NCBI RefSeq assembly: GCF_029894125.1
Contig: NZ_JARXYZ010000013.1
Coordinates: 124,001 to 188,000, forward strand
From: Kitasatospora sp. MAA19
Lineage (GTDB): Bacteria > Actinomycetota > Actinomycetes > Streptomycetales > Streptomycetaceae
Direction of reading: 5' to 3'
DNA: 64,000 nt
In this document: in pieces, positions 43,536 to 53,261 of the stretch
Position numbering within the stretch: the first letter of the stretch is position 1
How the letters are laid out: each line of letters opens with the position of its first letter
Notes under the pieces: model-generated
The model's input: the letters and a program-made list of their open reading frames with translations, nothing else
What the model was told of the DNA's origin: nothing
Databases searched by the model: none
Position numbers and translations under genes: made by a program

Positions 43536-44375
43536 TCATGACAGGAGTGCCAGCGCGCTGTACCAGACCGGGCTCACGTTGAGTCGGTCCGGATGGAGCC
43601 GCAGCATCTGGTCGAAGAACTCGCGTGGGCTCGGCTTCGCCGCCAGCAGACGCTGCGCGTCGAGCAGGTAGTCGCGGGTCTGTTCCAGGATCGACGGGTC
43701 GTCGGGGAGTTCTCTGTTCTTGTGGCCGGCGACGACCGCGCGCGGGCGCAGTGCGGTGACGGTGTCGAGCGCGGTGAGCCACTTGTCGATTCCGCCGCCG
43801 GGGCTTTCCAGCAGGTACTGGTGGACTCCGTTGTACGCGACGTCACCTGCCACGACGAGGCCGATCGACGGCACGTGCAGGACGGTGGTGTCGTCGGTGT
43901 CGGTGTGGCCCGTCTCCACCGCCAGGAGGCGGTGGCCCTCCAGTTCGAACCCGTCCGCGGGAATCACCTGGTAGGCCACGGGACTGTCGGGAATGAGTCC
44001 GGGAAAATCCACGTCCCACATCTGTTCGCGCCCCTCGGTCGCCTGCTTGTGCATCAGCCGGATCGTGCCCTCGGTCGCGTACGGCACGGCGTCGGGGAAT
44101 CGCTGCATCAGCAGATCGGTGCCGAACCAGTGGTCGCCGTGCCCGTGGGTGGCGTAGACGTGAGCCAGTCGCCTGCCCCAGCGCTCGATCCAGTCGCCGA
44201 CGCCCTGCACCTGCTCGCGGGTGAACGGCACGTCGACCAGGACCGCGTCCGTCTCACCCAGGATCAAGGTGCACGCCAGCGGCGAGGACACGATCGGTCC
44301 CCCGTCGGGCAGGCGCATGGGCCGCTCGCGACGCACCCCGTCGAAAACCAGCACCTCGTAGCGCAACTCCGTCAC
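43536..44375 (-). CDS. MBL-fold metallo-hydrolase (paralogue 2)
   Basis: 279 aa from GTG 44375 (AGGAGG at 5 nt). Metal motif THGHGDHWFG, GHTDTDDTTVLHVPS, VVAGDVAYNGVHQYLLES and AGHKNRELPDD closely parallel paralogue 1. Cytoplasmic. First gene of the leftward stretch that includes the rearranged hydrolase and malic enzyme. Confidence 0.85.
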   Translation of the reverse strand: MTELRYEVLVFDGVRRERPMRLPDGGPIVSSPLACTLILGETDAVLVDVPFTREQVQGVGDWIERWGRRLAHVYATHGHGDHWFGTDLLMQRFPDAVPYATEGTIRLMHKQATEGREQMWDVDFPGLIPDSPVAYQVIPADGFELEGHRLLAVETGHTDTDDTTVLHVPSIGLVVAGDVAYNGVHQYLLESPGGGIDKWLTALDTVTALRPRAVVAGHKNRELPDDPSILEQTRDYLLDAQRLLAAKPSPREFFDQMLRLHPDRLNVSPVWYSALALLS

Positions 44376-44554
44376 ATCGACCTCCTGGCTCTGCGACCGG
44401 TCGCCGAGCGCAGACGTCGGGCGGGGATCCGACCAGGATGACGTCTGGATCAGCGGTGCGGGATTCCCGCAGGAGGCGGCCGGAAGCACCGGCGAGGACA
44501 TCGCGTTCAGCCGTGCTTCCGGCGCCCCGCTGCGGGCGGCAAGACCGGCCCCCG

Positions 44555-45553
44555 CTACTTCCCGGGTACGAGGAACACCTTTCCCCGCCGGCCCTTCTGC
44601 TCCGCTTGGGCGACGGCGTCACCGATCTCGTCGAGAGAATATTGACGCCCGGGAGAGGTTTCAATGATTCCCTCTCGCATCAGCGCCACGATGTCTTCCC
44701 CCAACTGCCGTCGTTCTGCTTCGGTGAGCCGCGGAAGCCAGTAGCCGAGCCAGTAGACCTCCACGATACGGCGGCCCGCCAGGATGTACCGCGGGTCCTC
44801 GCCGACACGGATCGGCTCGCCCGTCAGGGAGCCGTACACCAGCATCCGCCCGTCCTCGTGGAGCGCCTTGAACATCTGTGTTCCGGTCTCTCCGACCACC
44901 GGATCGATGGCGTACTTCACACCCTCGGGCCCGACGATCTTGCGGACCTGTTCGTCGATCGGCCCCTCGGTGGACACGATGACGGCGTCAGCGCCGAGAG
45001 CTTCCAGCTCGGCCACCGATTCGCGTCTGCGGACGACGTTCAGGGTGCGGATACCGTCGCGTTTGGCCAGCCTGATGACCATGCGTCCCAGCTCGGAACC
45101 GGCCGCGGACTGCAGCAGCCACTCCCCCTTGGGGACCGCCAGCACACGACGGACCATGAGGACCACGGAGGCGGGATTGATGACGAAGGAGGCCACCTGT
45201 TCATCGGGGATCTCATCGGGCACCTGGAACAGATCACCCGCAGGAACGACAGCGTATTCCGCCCAGTTTCCGCCCTGCCCGTTGACGACCGACACCCGCT
45301 GCCCACTGGTCAGGCCTTTCACCCCGGGCCCGAGGGCATCCACGATTCCGACGCCCTCGAATCCGACCGGCGCCGGGAACCTGGCCTGAACGCCGGCGTA
45401 GAACCCCCGCACGTACAGCAGGTCCGACGGGTTCACGGGGGCCGCCAGAATGCGAATCCTCACCTGCCCGTCCCCGGGCTCCGGGACAGGCACGTCCTCG
45501 ACTTCCAGGACCTCGGATGGCTCACCGTGTCGAGCTAACCGAATAGCCTTCAT
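44555..45553 (-). CDS. Zinc-independent MDR-family oxidoreductase (quinone/enoyl reductase type)
   Basis: 332 aa from ATG 45553 (GAGG just before the start). The GroES-like domain begins IRLARHGEPSEVLEVEDVPV, and the nucleotide-binding site is in LLQSAAGSELGRMVIRLA (residues about 135-155). There is no cluster of zinc ligands. The match style is to quinone oxidoreductases and trans-2-enoyl thioester reductases using NADPH. Likely part of a redox-stress stretch with the adjoining genes. Confidence 0.85.
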   Translation of the reverse strand: MKAIRLARHGEPSEVLEVEDVPVPEPGDGQVRIRILAAPVNPSDLLYVRGFYAGVQARFPAPVGFEGVGIVDALGPGVKGLTSGQRVSVVNGQGGNWAEYAVVPAGDLFQVPDEIPDEQVASFVINPASVVLMVRRVLAVPKGEWLLQSAAGSELGRMVIRLAKRDGIRTLNVVRRRESVAELEALGADAVIVSTEGPIDEQVRKIVGPEGVKYAIDPVVGETGTQMFKALHEDGRMLVYGSLTGEPIRVGEDPRYILAGRRIVEVYWLGYWLPRLTEAERRQLGEDIVALMREGIIETSPGRQYSLDEIGDAVAQAEQKGRRGKVFLVPGK

Positions 45554-45824
45554 CACCTCGACCTTTCTGCGTGCGACATCACCCAAAAGCGTGACTGGAT
45601 TGCCGGAAAGTCCGTTGACTGTTGAGGCTCGGAGATGTTGCGGCGATCAATGCTTGAAATCTGCTGGAGCCCGCCGGCCACGCTATGGCGAATGGGCATT
45701 GTCAGACCCGCCCTCTGCAGGGATCGTAACCCGCACGCCTCGGCAGCGCTCACCGCAGGCGCCGACACCTCGGTCGGCGCAGCGACGGCACCCTTGCGCC
45801 ACGCATCCGGCCGCCGGACAGGCC

Positions 45825-46766
45825 CTAGGTGAGGGTGCGTATCGGTCGTCCCGCCTGGAAGGCGGCGATGTCCTCGACCGCGTCGCGGTAGAAGACCTCG
45901 TAGAGCTCGCGGGTCACGTAGCCGATGTGCGGGGTGAGGACGGTGTTCGGCAGCGTACGGAAGGGATGGTCGGCGGGCAGCGGCTCGACGTCGTAGACAT
46001 CGAGCGCCGCGCACCGGATCGCCTTGCGCCGCAGGGTGTCCAGCAGGGCGTCCTGATCGACGATCGGCCCCCGCGAGGTGTTCACCAGGATCGCGGACGG
46101 TTTCATCGCGGCGAGTTCCGCACTGCCGACCAGTCCTCTGGTGCGGTCGCTGAGCACCAGGTGCACCGACAGCACGTCCGCGGCGGCGAACAGCTCCTGT
46201 TTGGTCACAGCCGTCACCCCGTGCTCGGCCGCGCGTTCGGGTGTGAGGTGCTGGCTCCAGGCGATGGTGCCCATACCGAACGCCTGGCCGATCCTGGCCA
46301 CGCTGCTGCCCAGGTTTCCCAGTCCGAGAAGGCCGAGGGTTTTCCCGTCCAGCCCGGTGCCGACCGTGCGTTGCCAGCCGCCGTCCCGCATCGCACGCTC
46401 CTCGACCGGGAGGTTGCGTGCGGCGGCGAGGATCAACGCCCAGGTGAGTTCGGCGGTGGGCGACCCGAAGTATCCGGTCGCGGAGACCACGATGCCCTGC
46501 CGTGCGGCGGCCGCCACGTCGATCGCCGCGTTCCCTGGGCCGGTGGTGACCAGCAGCTTGAGATCGGGCAGCCGACGCAGAACCTCGGCGGTGAACCACG
46601 TGCGCTCGCGCATCGCGACGACGACCTCGAAGCCGGCGAGCCTGCGAACCAGTTCGTCCGCATCGGGGATGTGGTCGGTGAACACCTCGATCTCGGCGTC
46701 CAGCCGGCCCCAGTCGGCGCAGTCGAGGGCGACGCCCTGGTAGTCGTCCAGAATCGCGACCTTCAC
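45825..46766 (-). CDS. D-2-hydroxyacid dehydrogenase, NAD-dependent
   Basis: 313 aa from ATG 46766. NAD-binding motif GLLGLGNLGSSVARIGQ at about 144-160; catalytic Arg in LVNTSRGPIVD, Glu in DVYDVEPLP and His in LTPHIGYVT are all present. Reversible reduction of a 2-keto acid is expected. The substrate within the family (glyoxylate, phosphoglycerate-like, others) is not clear. A 238-bp gap separates it from the MDR gene. Confidence 0.88.
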   Translation of the reverse strand: MKVAILDDYQGVALDCADWGRLDAEIEVFTDHIPDADELVRRLAGFEVVVAMRERTWFTAEVLRRLPDLKLLVTTGPGNAAIDVAAAARQGIVVSATGYFGSPTAELTWALILAAARNLPVEERAMRDGGWQRTVGTGLDGKTLGLLGLGNLGSSVARIGQAFGMGTIAWSQHLTPERAAEHGVTAVTKQELFAAADVLSVHLVLSDRTRGLVGSAELAAMKPSAILVNTSRGPIVDQDALLDTLRRKAIRCAALDVYDVEPLPADHPFRTLPNTVLTPHIGYVTRELYEVFYRDAVEDIAAFQAGRPIRTLT

Positions 46767-46991
46767 AGCGGTGATGCTACGGCGCTCCTCGTGGTGGGGC
46801 GAGCGGAGGCGAGCCCGTCACGTCGCCGGGCTGGCAGGCGGTCAGGGCGAGGGCACCACCGTCCGCGCCGACGGCCGCAGGAAGCACCCCGCGCCGCAGG
46901 AACCGACGTCAGGCGCCGGACGTCACTCCCCCTGCAGGCCGTTCGCGCAGGTCGTGGGCGGGTGGGAGCCGGAAGGGACGGGCGGGGAGCG

Positions 46992-48470
46992 GTGACACAG
47001 GTGACCGGTGCGGTGGACGGGGCCGTGGTGGACAGGGCCGTGACGGACGCGGGCAGGGCGGACTCGAACGGAGTGGGGCCGCAGGGCCACCGGGCCTTCG
47101 CGGTGGCCGGGTTCGCCTCGGGGCAGGACGGGCGCGCGCGGGAGCGCGGGAAGGCCTTGCGCCGGCGGGTGCCACGGGAGCGGCATGCCGAGTTCGCACC
47201 CGCGGCGGAGCGGCCGACGGCCGTGGAGGCGATCGAGGCCTCCAACGCGGGCCGGATCGCCGAACTGGTGCCGATCCGGGTGGGGCGGATGGCCGCCACG
47301 CCGTTCGCGTTCCTGCGCGGTTCGGCCGGGCTGATGGCCGCCGATCTGATGGGCACACCGGACACCGGGGTGGGCGCCCAGTTGTGCGGGGACGCGCACG
47401 CCGCCAACTTCGGCCTGTACGGGGACGCCCGCGGCCGGCTGGTGATGGACATCAACGACTTCGACGAGACCGTGCCCGGCCCCTGGGAGTGGGACCTCAA
47501 GCGGCTGGCCGCGAGCCTGGTGCTGGCCGGCCGGGAGACCGGGGCCGACGAGGCCACCGCCCGGGAGGCCGCCGAGCACGCGGCCGGCTCCTACCGCCGG
47601 ACCATGCGCACGCTCGCCAAACTGCCCGCGCTGGACGCCTGGAACGCCGTCGCGGACGAGCAGTTGGTCTCCTTCACCGAGGCGCACGACCTGGCCGAGG
47701 TGCTGCAGAAGGTCGGCGCGAAGGCGCTGGGCAACACGAGCGCCAGATTCGCCGCCCGCAGCACCGCCCGCACGGCGGACGGCGGCCTGCGGTTCACGGC
47801 CGCTCCCCCGGTGCTCACCGAGGTGACCGACGCGACCGCGCGGGCCGTCGCGGAGTCGCTCGGCCCGTACGTGGCGACGGTGCCCGCCGAGGTGCGCACC
47901 CTGCTGTCCCGCTACCGGGTGCAGGACGTGGCGTTCCGGGTGGTGGGCACGGGCAGCGTCGGCACCCGCTCGTACGTGGTGCTGCTCACCGACCACCGGG
48001 ACCAGCCGCTGGTGCTCCAGGTGAAGGAGGCCCGTCCGTCGGCGCTGCTGCCCTACCTGGAGCGCGCCGGCCACCCGGTGGCCGGGCAGGACGGCCACGA
48101 GGGCCGCCGGGTGGTGCTCGGGCAGAAGCACATGCAGGTGGTCAGCGACACCCTGCTGGGTTGGACGACGGTGGACGGACTGCCCTACCAGGTACGGCAG
48201 TTCCGCAACCGCAAGGGCAGCGTCGACCCGGCCGCGCTGCTGCCGGGCCAACTGGACGACTACGCCCGGATCACCGGCGCCCTGCTGGCCCGGGCGCACG
48301 CGCACACCGCCGACCCCGGCCTGCTGGCCGGCTACTGCGGCAAGAGCGAGGAACTGGACGAGGCGGTCGCCGCCTTCGCGGTCGCGTACGCGGACCGGAC
48401 CGAGGCCGACCACGCCGACCTGGTCGCGGCGGTGCGCAGCGGCCGCCTGCCGGCCGAGCACGGGGTCTGA
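46992..48470 (+). CDS. DUF2252 protein (kinase-like fold)
   Basis: 492 aa from GTG 46992 (GTG 47001 has better ribosome binding spacing to GGGGAG). The long in-frame upstream extension is not supported. DUF2252 blocks: CGDAHAANFGLYGDARG, VMDINDFDETVPGPWEWDLK, VAFRVVGTGSVGTRSYVVLL and LTDHRDQPLVLQVKEA, resembling aminoglycoside-phosphotransferase-like kinases. Function unknown. Its stop lies inside the start of a tandem repeat array. Confidence 0.85.
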   Translation: MTQVTGAVDGAVVDRAVTDAGRADSNGVGPQGHRAFAVAGFASGQDGRARERGKALRRRVPRERHAEFAPAAERPTAVEAIEASNAGRIAELVPIRVGRMAATPFAFLRGSAGLMAADLMGTPDTGVGAQLCGDAHAANFGLYGDARGRLVMDINDFDETVPGPWEWDLKRLAASLVLAGRETGADEATAREAAEHAAGSYRRTMRTLAKLPALDAWNAVADEQLVSFTEAHDLAEVLQKVGAKALGNTSARFAARSTARTADGGLRFTAAPPVLTEVTDATARAVAESLGPYVATVPAEVRTLLSRYRVQDVAFRVVGTGSVGTRSYVVLLTDHRDQPLVLQVKEARPSALLPYLERAGHPVAGQDGHEGRRVVLGQKHMQVVSDTLLGWTTVDGLPYQVRQFRNRKGSVDPAALLPGQLDDYARITGALLARAHAHTADPGLLAGYCGKSEELDEAVAAFAVAYADRTEADHADLVAAVRSGRLPAEHGV

Positions 48471-48625
48471 GTCACAGGGCCTGAGTCACAGGGTCTGGAC
48501 CAACAGGGTCCGGACCAACGGGGTCCGCGCCGGCGAGGTCCGCGCCGGCGAGGTCCGCGCCGGCGAGGTCCGCGCCGGCGAGGTCCGCGTCAGCGAGGTC
48601 CGCGCCGGTGAGGTCCGCGTCAGCG
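48467..48625. repeat. Array of 14/15-bp tandem repeats
   Basis: About eleven units. The first two are 14 bp (CTGAGTCACAGGGC/T), then 15-bp units (CTGGACCAACAGGGT, CCGGACCAACGGGGT, four identical CCGCGCCGGCGAGGT, then variants with GTCAG or GGTGAGG). It begins within the DUF2252 stop codon and ends in the last codons of the convergent hydrolase gene. Confidence 0.9.
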
Positions 48626-49306
48626 CGCCAGGAACGGCGCCACCGCGGCGACGTACTCGGCGGGCCGGGCACTGTGCACCAGGTGCCCGGCCTCGATGGT
48701 GACCAGCCGGCAGTCCGGGATCAGCCGGGCGAGTTCGGCCAGCCGCTCCTGCGGGATGTGGCTGGCCGAACCGCCCGCGACCAGCAGGGTGCGGGCGGTG
48801 ATCCTCTTCATCCCCTCCCGCCAGGCCGGGTCGGGGGTGTCGATCTGCGCCTTGACCGCCTTCACCACGGCCCAGTCGAAGTGCACCGGTTCGTCCGGCG
48901 CGTCCGGCACCGCACTGGCCGGGCGCGAGTACGGCGCCGGGATGTCCTCCAGGACCAGGCGGTCGATCCGTTCCGGCCGGGCCTGGGCGACCAGGTAGCC
49001 GACCGCGCCGCCCATCGAGTGGCCGACCAGGTCGACCCGGGCCAGGCCGAGCGCGTCGAGGAAGGCGAGCACGTCGTCGCGCATCTCCTCCAGGCCGTAG
49101 GGGGTGGTGCGGCCGCTGTCGCCGTGGCCGCGCAGGTCGAGCGCGTACACGTGGTGCCCGGGCGCGAGGGCGGGCAGGACGACGTCCCAGTCAGTGGCGC
49201 GCTCGCCGAGGGCGTGCAGCAGCACCAGCGGCGGGCCGTCCGCCGGGCCGCTCGCGCGGTAGGCGATCGTCAGCTCGGGCAGTTCCACGGTCCGGATCTC
49301 GGTCAT
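48620..49306 (-). CDS. Alpha/beta-fold hydrolase
   Basis: 228 aa from ATG 49306. Oxyanion region VLLHALGERATDWDVVLPAL, nucleophile elbow GHSMGGAVG with catalytic Ser, and C-terminal EAGHLVHSARP with the His. Cytoplasmic, substrate unknown. Its last codons enter the tandem repeat array. Confidence 0.88.
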   Translation of the reverse strand: MTEIRTVELPELTIAYRASGPADGPPLVLLHALGERATDWDVVLPALAPGHHVYALDLRGHGDSGRTTPYGLEEMRDDVLAFLDALGLARVDLVGHSMGGAVGYLVAQARPERIDRLVLEDIPAPYSRPASAVPDAPDEPVHFDWAVVKAVKAQIDTPDPAWREGMKRITARTLLVAGGSASHIPQERLAELARLIPDCRLVTIEAGHLVHSARPAEYVAAVAPFLAR

Positions 49307-49334
49307 GCTCGTCACCGTACGCGCCGACCGGCCG

Positions 49335-50813
49335 TCACCGGACGGGTGTTCGCCCACGGCTCACCGCGACGGGCTCGCCCGTCGCGCCGCGGGCCGCCGC
49401 CCGGCCGGCGAACACCGAGGCCAGGACGGCGAGGGCGGCGACCGCCGCGCACACCGCGCTGGTGGCCAGGTAGGCGGAGCGGTGGCCGCCGCCCCCGGCC
49501 GTCTGCCGCAGGTACACCCCGGACAGCGCCGAGACCGAGACCGCCGCCGCGATCCGCTGCGCCATCTGCAGGATCGCCCCGCTCACCCCGGCCGCCTCGG
49601 CGGGCGCGTGGCGCAGCACTTACGCCTGGTTCGTGGCGCTCATCAGGCCGATCGAGGCGCCGCCGCACAGTTGCAGCAGCGCCAGCAGCCAGGGCAGGAC
49701 GGCGGCGGGCGCCCAGTGCGCGACCAGTCCGCTCGCCAGCATGACCAGGGCGGAGCCGGTCATGCCCGCGGTGACGGTGCGTCGGCCGAAGCGCTGCACC
49801 ACCCGCCAGGCCAGCGCCGAGGCGACGCCCATGGCCAGCGCCGAGGGCAGCGCGACCAGCGCCGCGCCCATCGGGGAGAGCCCGAGGCCGTCCTGGAGGA
49901 ACATGGTGAGCACCAGTCCGGCGGCGAGCGAGGAACCGAACTGCGCCATCGCGGTCGCGGTGCCGAGCGCGTACGGCGCGGAGCGGGTGAGCGCCGGGTG
50001 GATCAGTGGGTGGCCGCCGGCGCGGGCGTAGCGGCGCTGCCACCAGGCGAGCGCACCGAGCAGCAGGACGGCGGCGGCCGCGAAGGCCAGCCAGCCGGTC
50101 CAGCCGGGAGGTTGGACGAACGGCAGCATCAGGACGAGGGTGAGCGCGGCGACCAGCAGCAGGCCGACCAGGTCGAGGTCGGCGTGCCGGGCGCTCGGGC
50201 GGGGCCTGGGCAGGTGACGCACCGCCAGCGCGACGGTGGCCAGGCCGAACGGCACGTTGAGCAGGAAGGTCAGCCGCCAGCCGTGCTCCGGGCCGACGGC
50301 CGCCAGGACCGCGCCGCCGATCGGCGGGCCGAGCGCGAAGGCCAGCCCGCCGGTGACGGCGTACATGCCGAGGGCGCGGGCCCGCAGCTGGCCGTCGAAG
50401 ACGTCCTGGAGGGTGCCGATCATCTGTGAGTTGACCAGTCCGGCGCCGACGCCCTGGAGCAGCCGGGCGGCGATCAGCACCCCGGGTGTGGTGGCGGTCG
50501 CGGAGACCAGGCTGACCAGGGTGAACAGGGCGAGGCCGGTGACGAAGAACCACTTGCGGCCCCGGACGTCGCCGAGCCGGCCGCCGGGGATCAGCGCGAG
50601 GCCGAAGGCGAGCGAGTAGCCGGCGACGATCCACTGCAGGTGGGCGGGCTGGGCGTGCAGGCTCTCGCGCAGCGCCGGGATGGAGGTGTTGAGGACGGAC
50701 TGGTCGAGCAGCGTGGTGAAGCCGCCGGCGACGCAGACCAGCAGGACGCGGCGCCCGGCGGCGTCGAAGCGCTCGCGGGGCGCGGTGGCTATCCGGGCCT
50801 TCGGAGACCTCAC
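49335..50813 (-). pseudogene. MFS multidrug-type exporter interrupted by an in-frame stop
   Basis: From ATG 50813 the frame encodes a DHA2-type, probably 14-segment drug/proton antiporter: LDQSVLNTSIPAL, GRLGDVRGRKWFF and QLCGGASIGLMSATNQA. TAA at 49620-49622 then stops it after residue 397. The same frame continues at once with VLRHAPAEAAGVSGAILQMA and two more membrane segments to 49335. The break lies in the normally conserved NQA...R region. Without the nonsense codon the length would be about 492 aa. GTG next to the stop could reinitiate. Confidence 0.8.
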
Positions 50814-51373
50814 GGTTCGACCACCACCAGCGCGTAGCGGGCCTCGTCCGGGCCGGGGGCGCGGAAGCGGCTGGTCCCGGAGACGTAGCGCAGGCAGTCG
50901 CCGGGGCCGAGCAGGTGCATCTCACCGTCGACGGTCAGCTCCAACGTCCCCTGGAACACCCAGAGGTGGTGTTCCAGGTCCGCCACGCAGGGGCGGTCGT
51001 AGGCGATGTCGGCGCCGGCGGGCAGGCGGCCCTCGACGATCTCGGCGCGCAGCGAGCCGTGCGGCGGGGAGACCGACCGGCGGACGAAGCCGGTGGCCTC
51101 GTCGCGCCAGACCCGCTGGTCCTCGGCCCGCACCAGCCGGGCCGGCGCCGACTCGACCTCGGCGAGCAGCCGGGACATGGTCCGTCCGTACACGGCGCAG
51201 AGCCGTCCGAGCAGCGCGGCGGTCGGGCTGACCTCGGCGCGTTCGACCCGCGACAGCGTGGACCGGCTGATGTCCGCCAGCCGGGCCAACTCCTCCAGCG
51301 TCCAGCCCCGTTCCACCCTCAACTCGGCGAGCCGGTTGGCGAGCCGCTCGTCGGCGGCCGTCTCGATTCCCAT
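50810..51373 (-). CDS. XRE-family regulator with cupin domain
   Basis: 187 aa from ATG 51373. HTH residues about 10-65 (LAELRVERGWTLEELARLA, ISRSTLSRVERAEVSPTA) and a C-terminal cupin (about 105-187: LEHHLWVFQGTLELTVDGE, HLLGPGDCLRYV). Its stop overlaps the exporter start (ATGA), so it is the likely regulator of that exporter. The effector is unknown. Confidence 0.9.
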   Translation of the reverse strand: MGIETAADERLANRLAELRVERGWTLEELARLADISRSTLSRVERAEVSPTAALLGRLCAVYGRTMSRLLAEVESAPARLVRAEDQRVWRDEATGFVRRSVSPPHGSLRAEIVEGRLPAGADIAYDRPCVADLEHHLWVFQGTLELTVDGEMHLLGPGDCLRYVSGTSRFRAPGPDEARYALVVVEP

Positions 51374-51529
51374 ATTCGCGATGCTATCCCGGATATGAGA
51401 TCACGTCCGGGGCCCGGAGCGCGTATCGGTGGAATGACCGATGTGCGGCGGGCGGGGGCGCGGCCATAGTCCTCGGGAGATCGCTCGCGGGCGGCCGTGC
51501 GGTGCGCCCGGTTTTCGAAAGGACCTTCT

Positions 51530-53233
51530 GTGGACGCGTATGCGGATCTGGTGTTCGTCGGTGGGAAGGTGGTCACGGTCGATGCGGAGTTCACCGTCGC
51601 CTCGGCCCTGGCGGTGACCGGCGGGGTCATCAGCGCCGTCGGCGGGCGCGACGACGTCGCGCCGCTCGTCGGGCCCGCCACCCGCGTCGTCGACCTGCGC
51701 GGGGCGACGCTGCTTCCCGGCATCAACGACTCGCATCTGCACGGATGCGCCTTCGGCATGGCGACGCCGCCGCTCTCCCTCGACCTCGGCCACCCGGCCG
51801 TGTCCTCGCTGGCGGACGTGGTCGCGGCGGTGGCGGAGGCCGTCGGACGGCTTCCGGCCGGACAGTGGATCACGGGGCACGGCTGGGACACCGGTTACCT
51901 CGACGAGTGCCTCGCCGATCCGTCGCGGTCGCCCTCGCGGCGCGACCTCGACGCCGTGAGCCCGGACCACCCCGTCGTCCTGTACTCCTTCTCCGGGCAC
52001 GCCACCTGGGTCAACTCCAAGGCCCTGGAGCTCATCGGGATCGACCGGCTGACCGTCGCGCCGCCCGGCGGGGCGATCGTCGTGGACGAGGCCGGGGAGC
52101 CGACCGGGCTGCTCCACGAGGGGGCGCAGGCCCTCGTCCAGAACGCGCTGCCGCCGCTCGGCCGGCAGGAGCGGACCGACGCCATCCGGTCGACCCTCGC
52201 CACGCTCGCCCGGCTCGGCGTGACCAGCTACACCGAGCCCGGGCTCGGCCCCGGCGGCGACGGCATCATGCGGGGCGCGCTCGGCGCGGAGACCCTCGAC
52301 GTCTACCGCCGGCTGCTGGCCGACGGCGAACTGACCGCCCGCGTCGGCGTCCTGCTCCTGCCCACCGGAATGGCGAGCAGCGCCGACGAGTTCGCCCACA
52401 CCCTCGCCCTCCTCGACGAGTCCGGCGACACCGACCCGCGCCGCCTCGCGGTCCACGGGGTCAAGATCTTCGCCGACGGCATCGTCCCCAACAGGACGTC
52501 CTGGATGCACGAGCCGTACGTCGGCGGCGGCTGCGGCTCGCTGTGCGTCGGCGGCGAGACCGACGCCGAGCGGATCGCCGAGATCGGGGCCATCATCCGG
52601 CACGCCCACGCCGCCGGGCACCAGTTGGGCGTCCACGTCACCGGCGACCGGGCCATCGACACCGTCGCGGACGCCTTCGCCGCGGCCATGGCCGAGCACC
52701 CGCGGCCGGACGCCCGCCACTACGTCATCCACGGCGACTTCCTCACCGCGCACAGCATGAAGGTGCTGGCCGCGCACGGCTTCGGCGTCAACATGAACCC
52801 CACCATCAAGTGGACCGTCGCCGACCTGGAGGAGGAGTTCGTCGGCGCCGGACGGGCCGCGTACGCATGGCCCTACCGCGATGCCCTCGACGCCGGCGTG
52901 CGGGTCGCGAGCGGGTCCGACGCCCCCGTCACGTACCCGGACTGGCGCCAGGGCGTCGCCACCATGATGCTGCGCGAGTCGAAGGCCGCCGGCCGGGTCA
53001 GCGGTCCCGAGCAGCGCATCGGCCTGGCCGAGGCGATCCGCACGTACACCGTCGACGCGGCCTGGCAGGACTTCGCCGACGACTGGAAGGGCTCCCTGGA
53101 GCCGGGCAAGGTCGCCGACCTCTGCGTGCTCGACGGGGACCTGCTCACCGCCGACCCCCACGACATCCCGCAGCTGCCCGTCGTCCTCACCGTCGTGGAC
53201 GGGCGGGTCGTGCACGACACCCTGCGCGATTGA
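51530..53233 (+). CDS. Amidohydrolase family protein (YtcJ-like)
   Basis: 567 aa from GTG 51530 (AAAGGA at 7 nt). Metal-binding HxH in LPGINDSHLHG (about 65-75), HVTGDRAIDTVADAF and SGSDAPVTYP follow the order of the YtcJ-like amidohydrolase_3 group. It begins with the barrel-flanking beta sandwich (YADLVFVGGKVVTVDAEF) and ends VADLCVLDGDLL. These enzymes hydrolyse N-acyl or cyclic amide substrates; the substrate here is unknown. Divergent from the XRE gene; a LuxR gene follows after 28 bp. Confidence 0.88.
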   Translation: MDAYADLVFVGGKVVTVDAEFTVASALAVTGGVISAVGGRDDVAPLVGPATRVVDLRGATLLPGINDSHLHGCAFGMATPPLSLDLGHPAVSSLADVVAAVAEAVGRLPAGQWITGHGWDTGYLDECLADPSRSPSRRDLDAVSPDHPVVLYSFSGHATWVNSKALELIGIDRLTVAPPGGAIVVDEAGEPTGLLHEGAQALVQNALPPLGRQERTDAIRSTLATLARLGVTSYTEPGLGPGGDGIMRGALGAETLDVYRRLLADGELTARVGVLLLPTGMASSADEFAHTLALLDESGDTDPRRLAVHGVKIFADGIVPNRTSWMHEPYVGGGCGSLCVGGETDAERIAEIGAIIRHAHAAGHQLGVHVTGDRAIDTVADAFAAAMAEHPRPDARHYVIHGDFLTAHSMKVLAAHGFGVNMNPTIKWTVADLEEEFVGAGRAAYAWPYRDALDAGVRVASGSDAPVTYPDWRQGVATMMLRESKAAGRVSGPEQRIGLAEAIRTYTVDAAWQDFADDWKGSLEPGKVADLCVLDGDLLTADPHDIPQLPVVLTVVDGRVVHDTLRD

Positions 53234-53261
53234 CGTCTTCCGGGCACATGATCATCCTTGG

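Noticed and set aside
45450..46991. Forward extension of the DUF2252 frame by ~500 codons
   Set aside because: It runs through and is antisense to the D-hydroxyacid dehydrogenase and MDR genes and contains no domain; a GTG start near 46992 explains the conserved part.
48467..48625. CRISPR array
   Set aside because: Units are contiguous 15-mers with no spacers and no cas genes nearby.
48472..48672. A short minus-strand pentapeptide-repeat protein
   Set aside because: No start signal of its own, overlaps the end of the hydrolase gene, and the pattern follows from the 15-bp DNA repeat; reported as a repeat instead.
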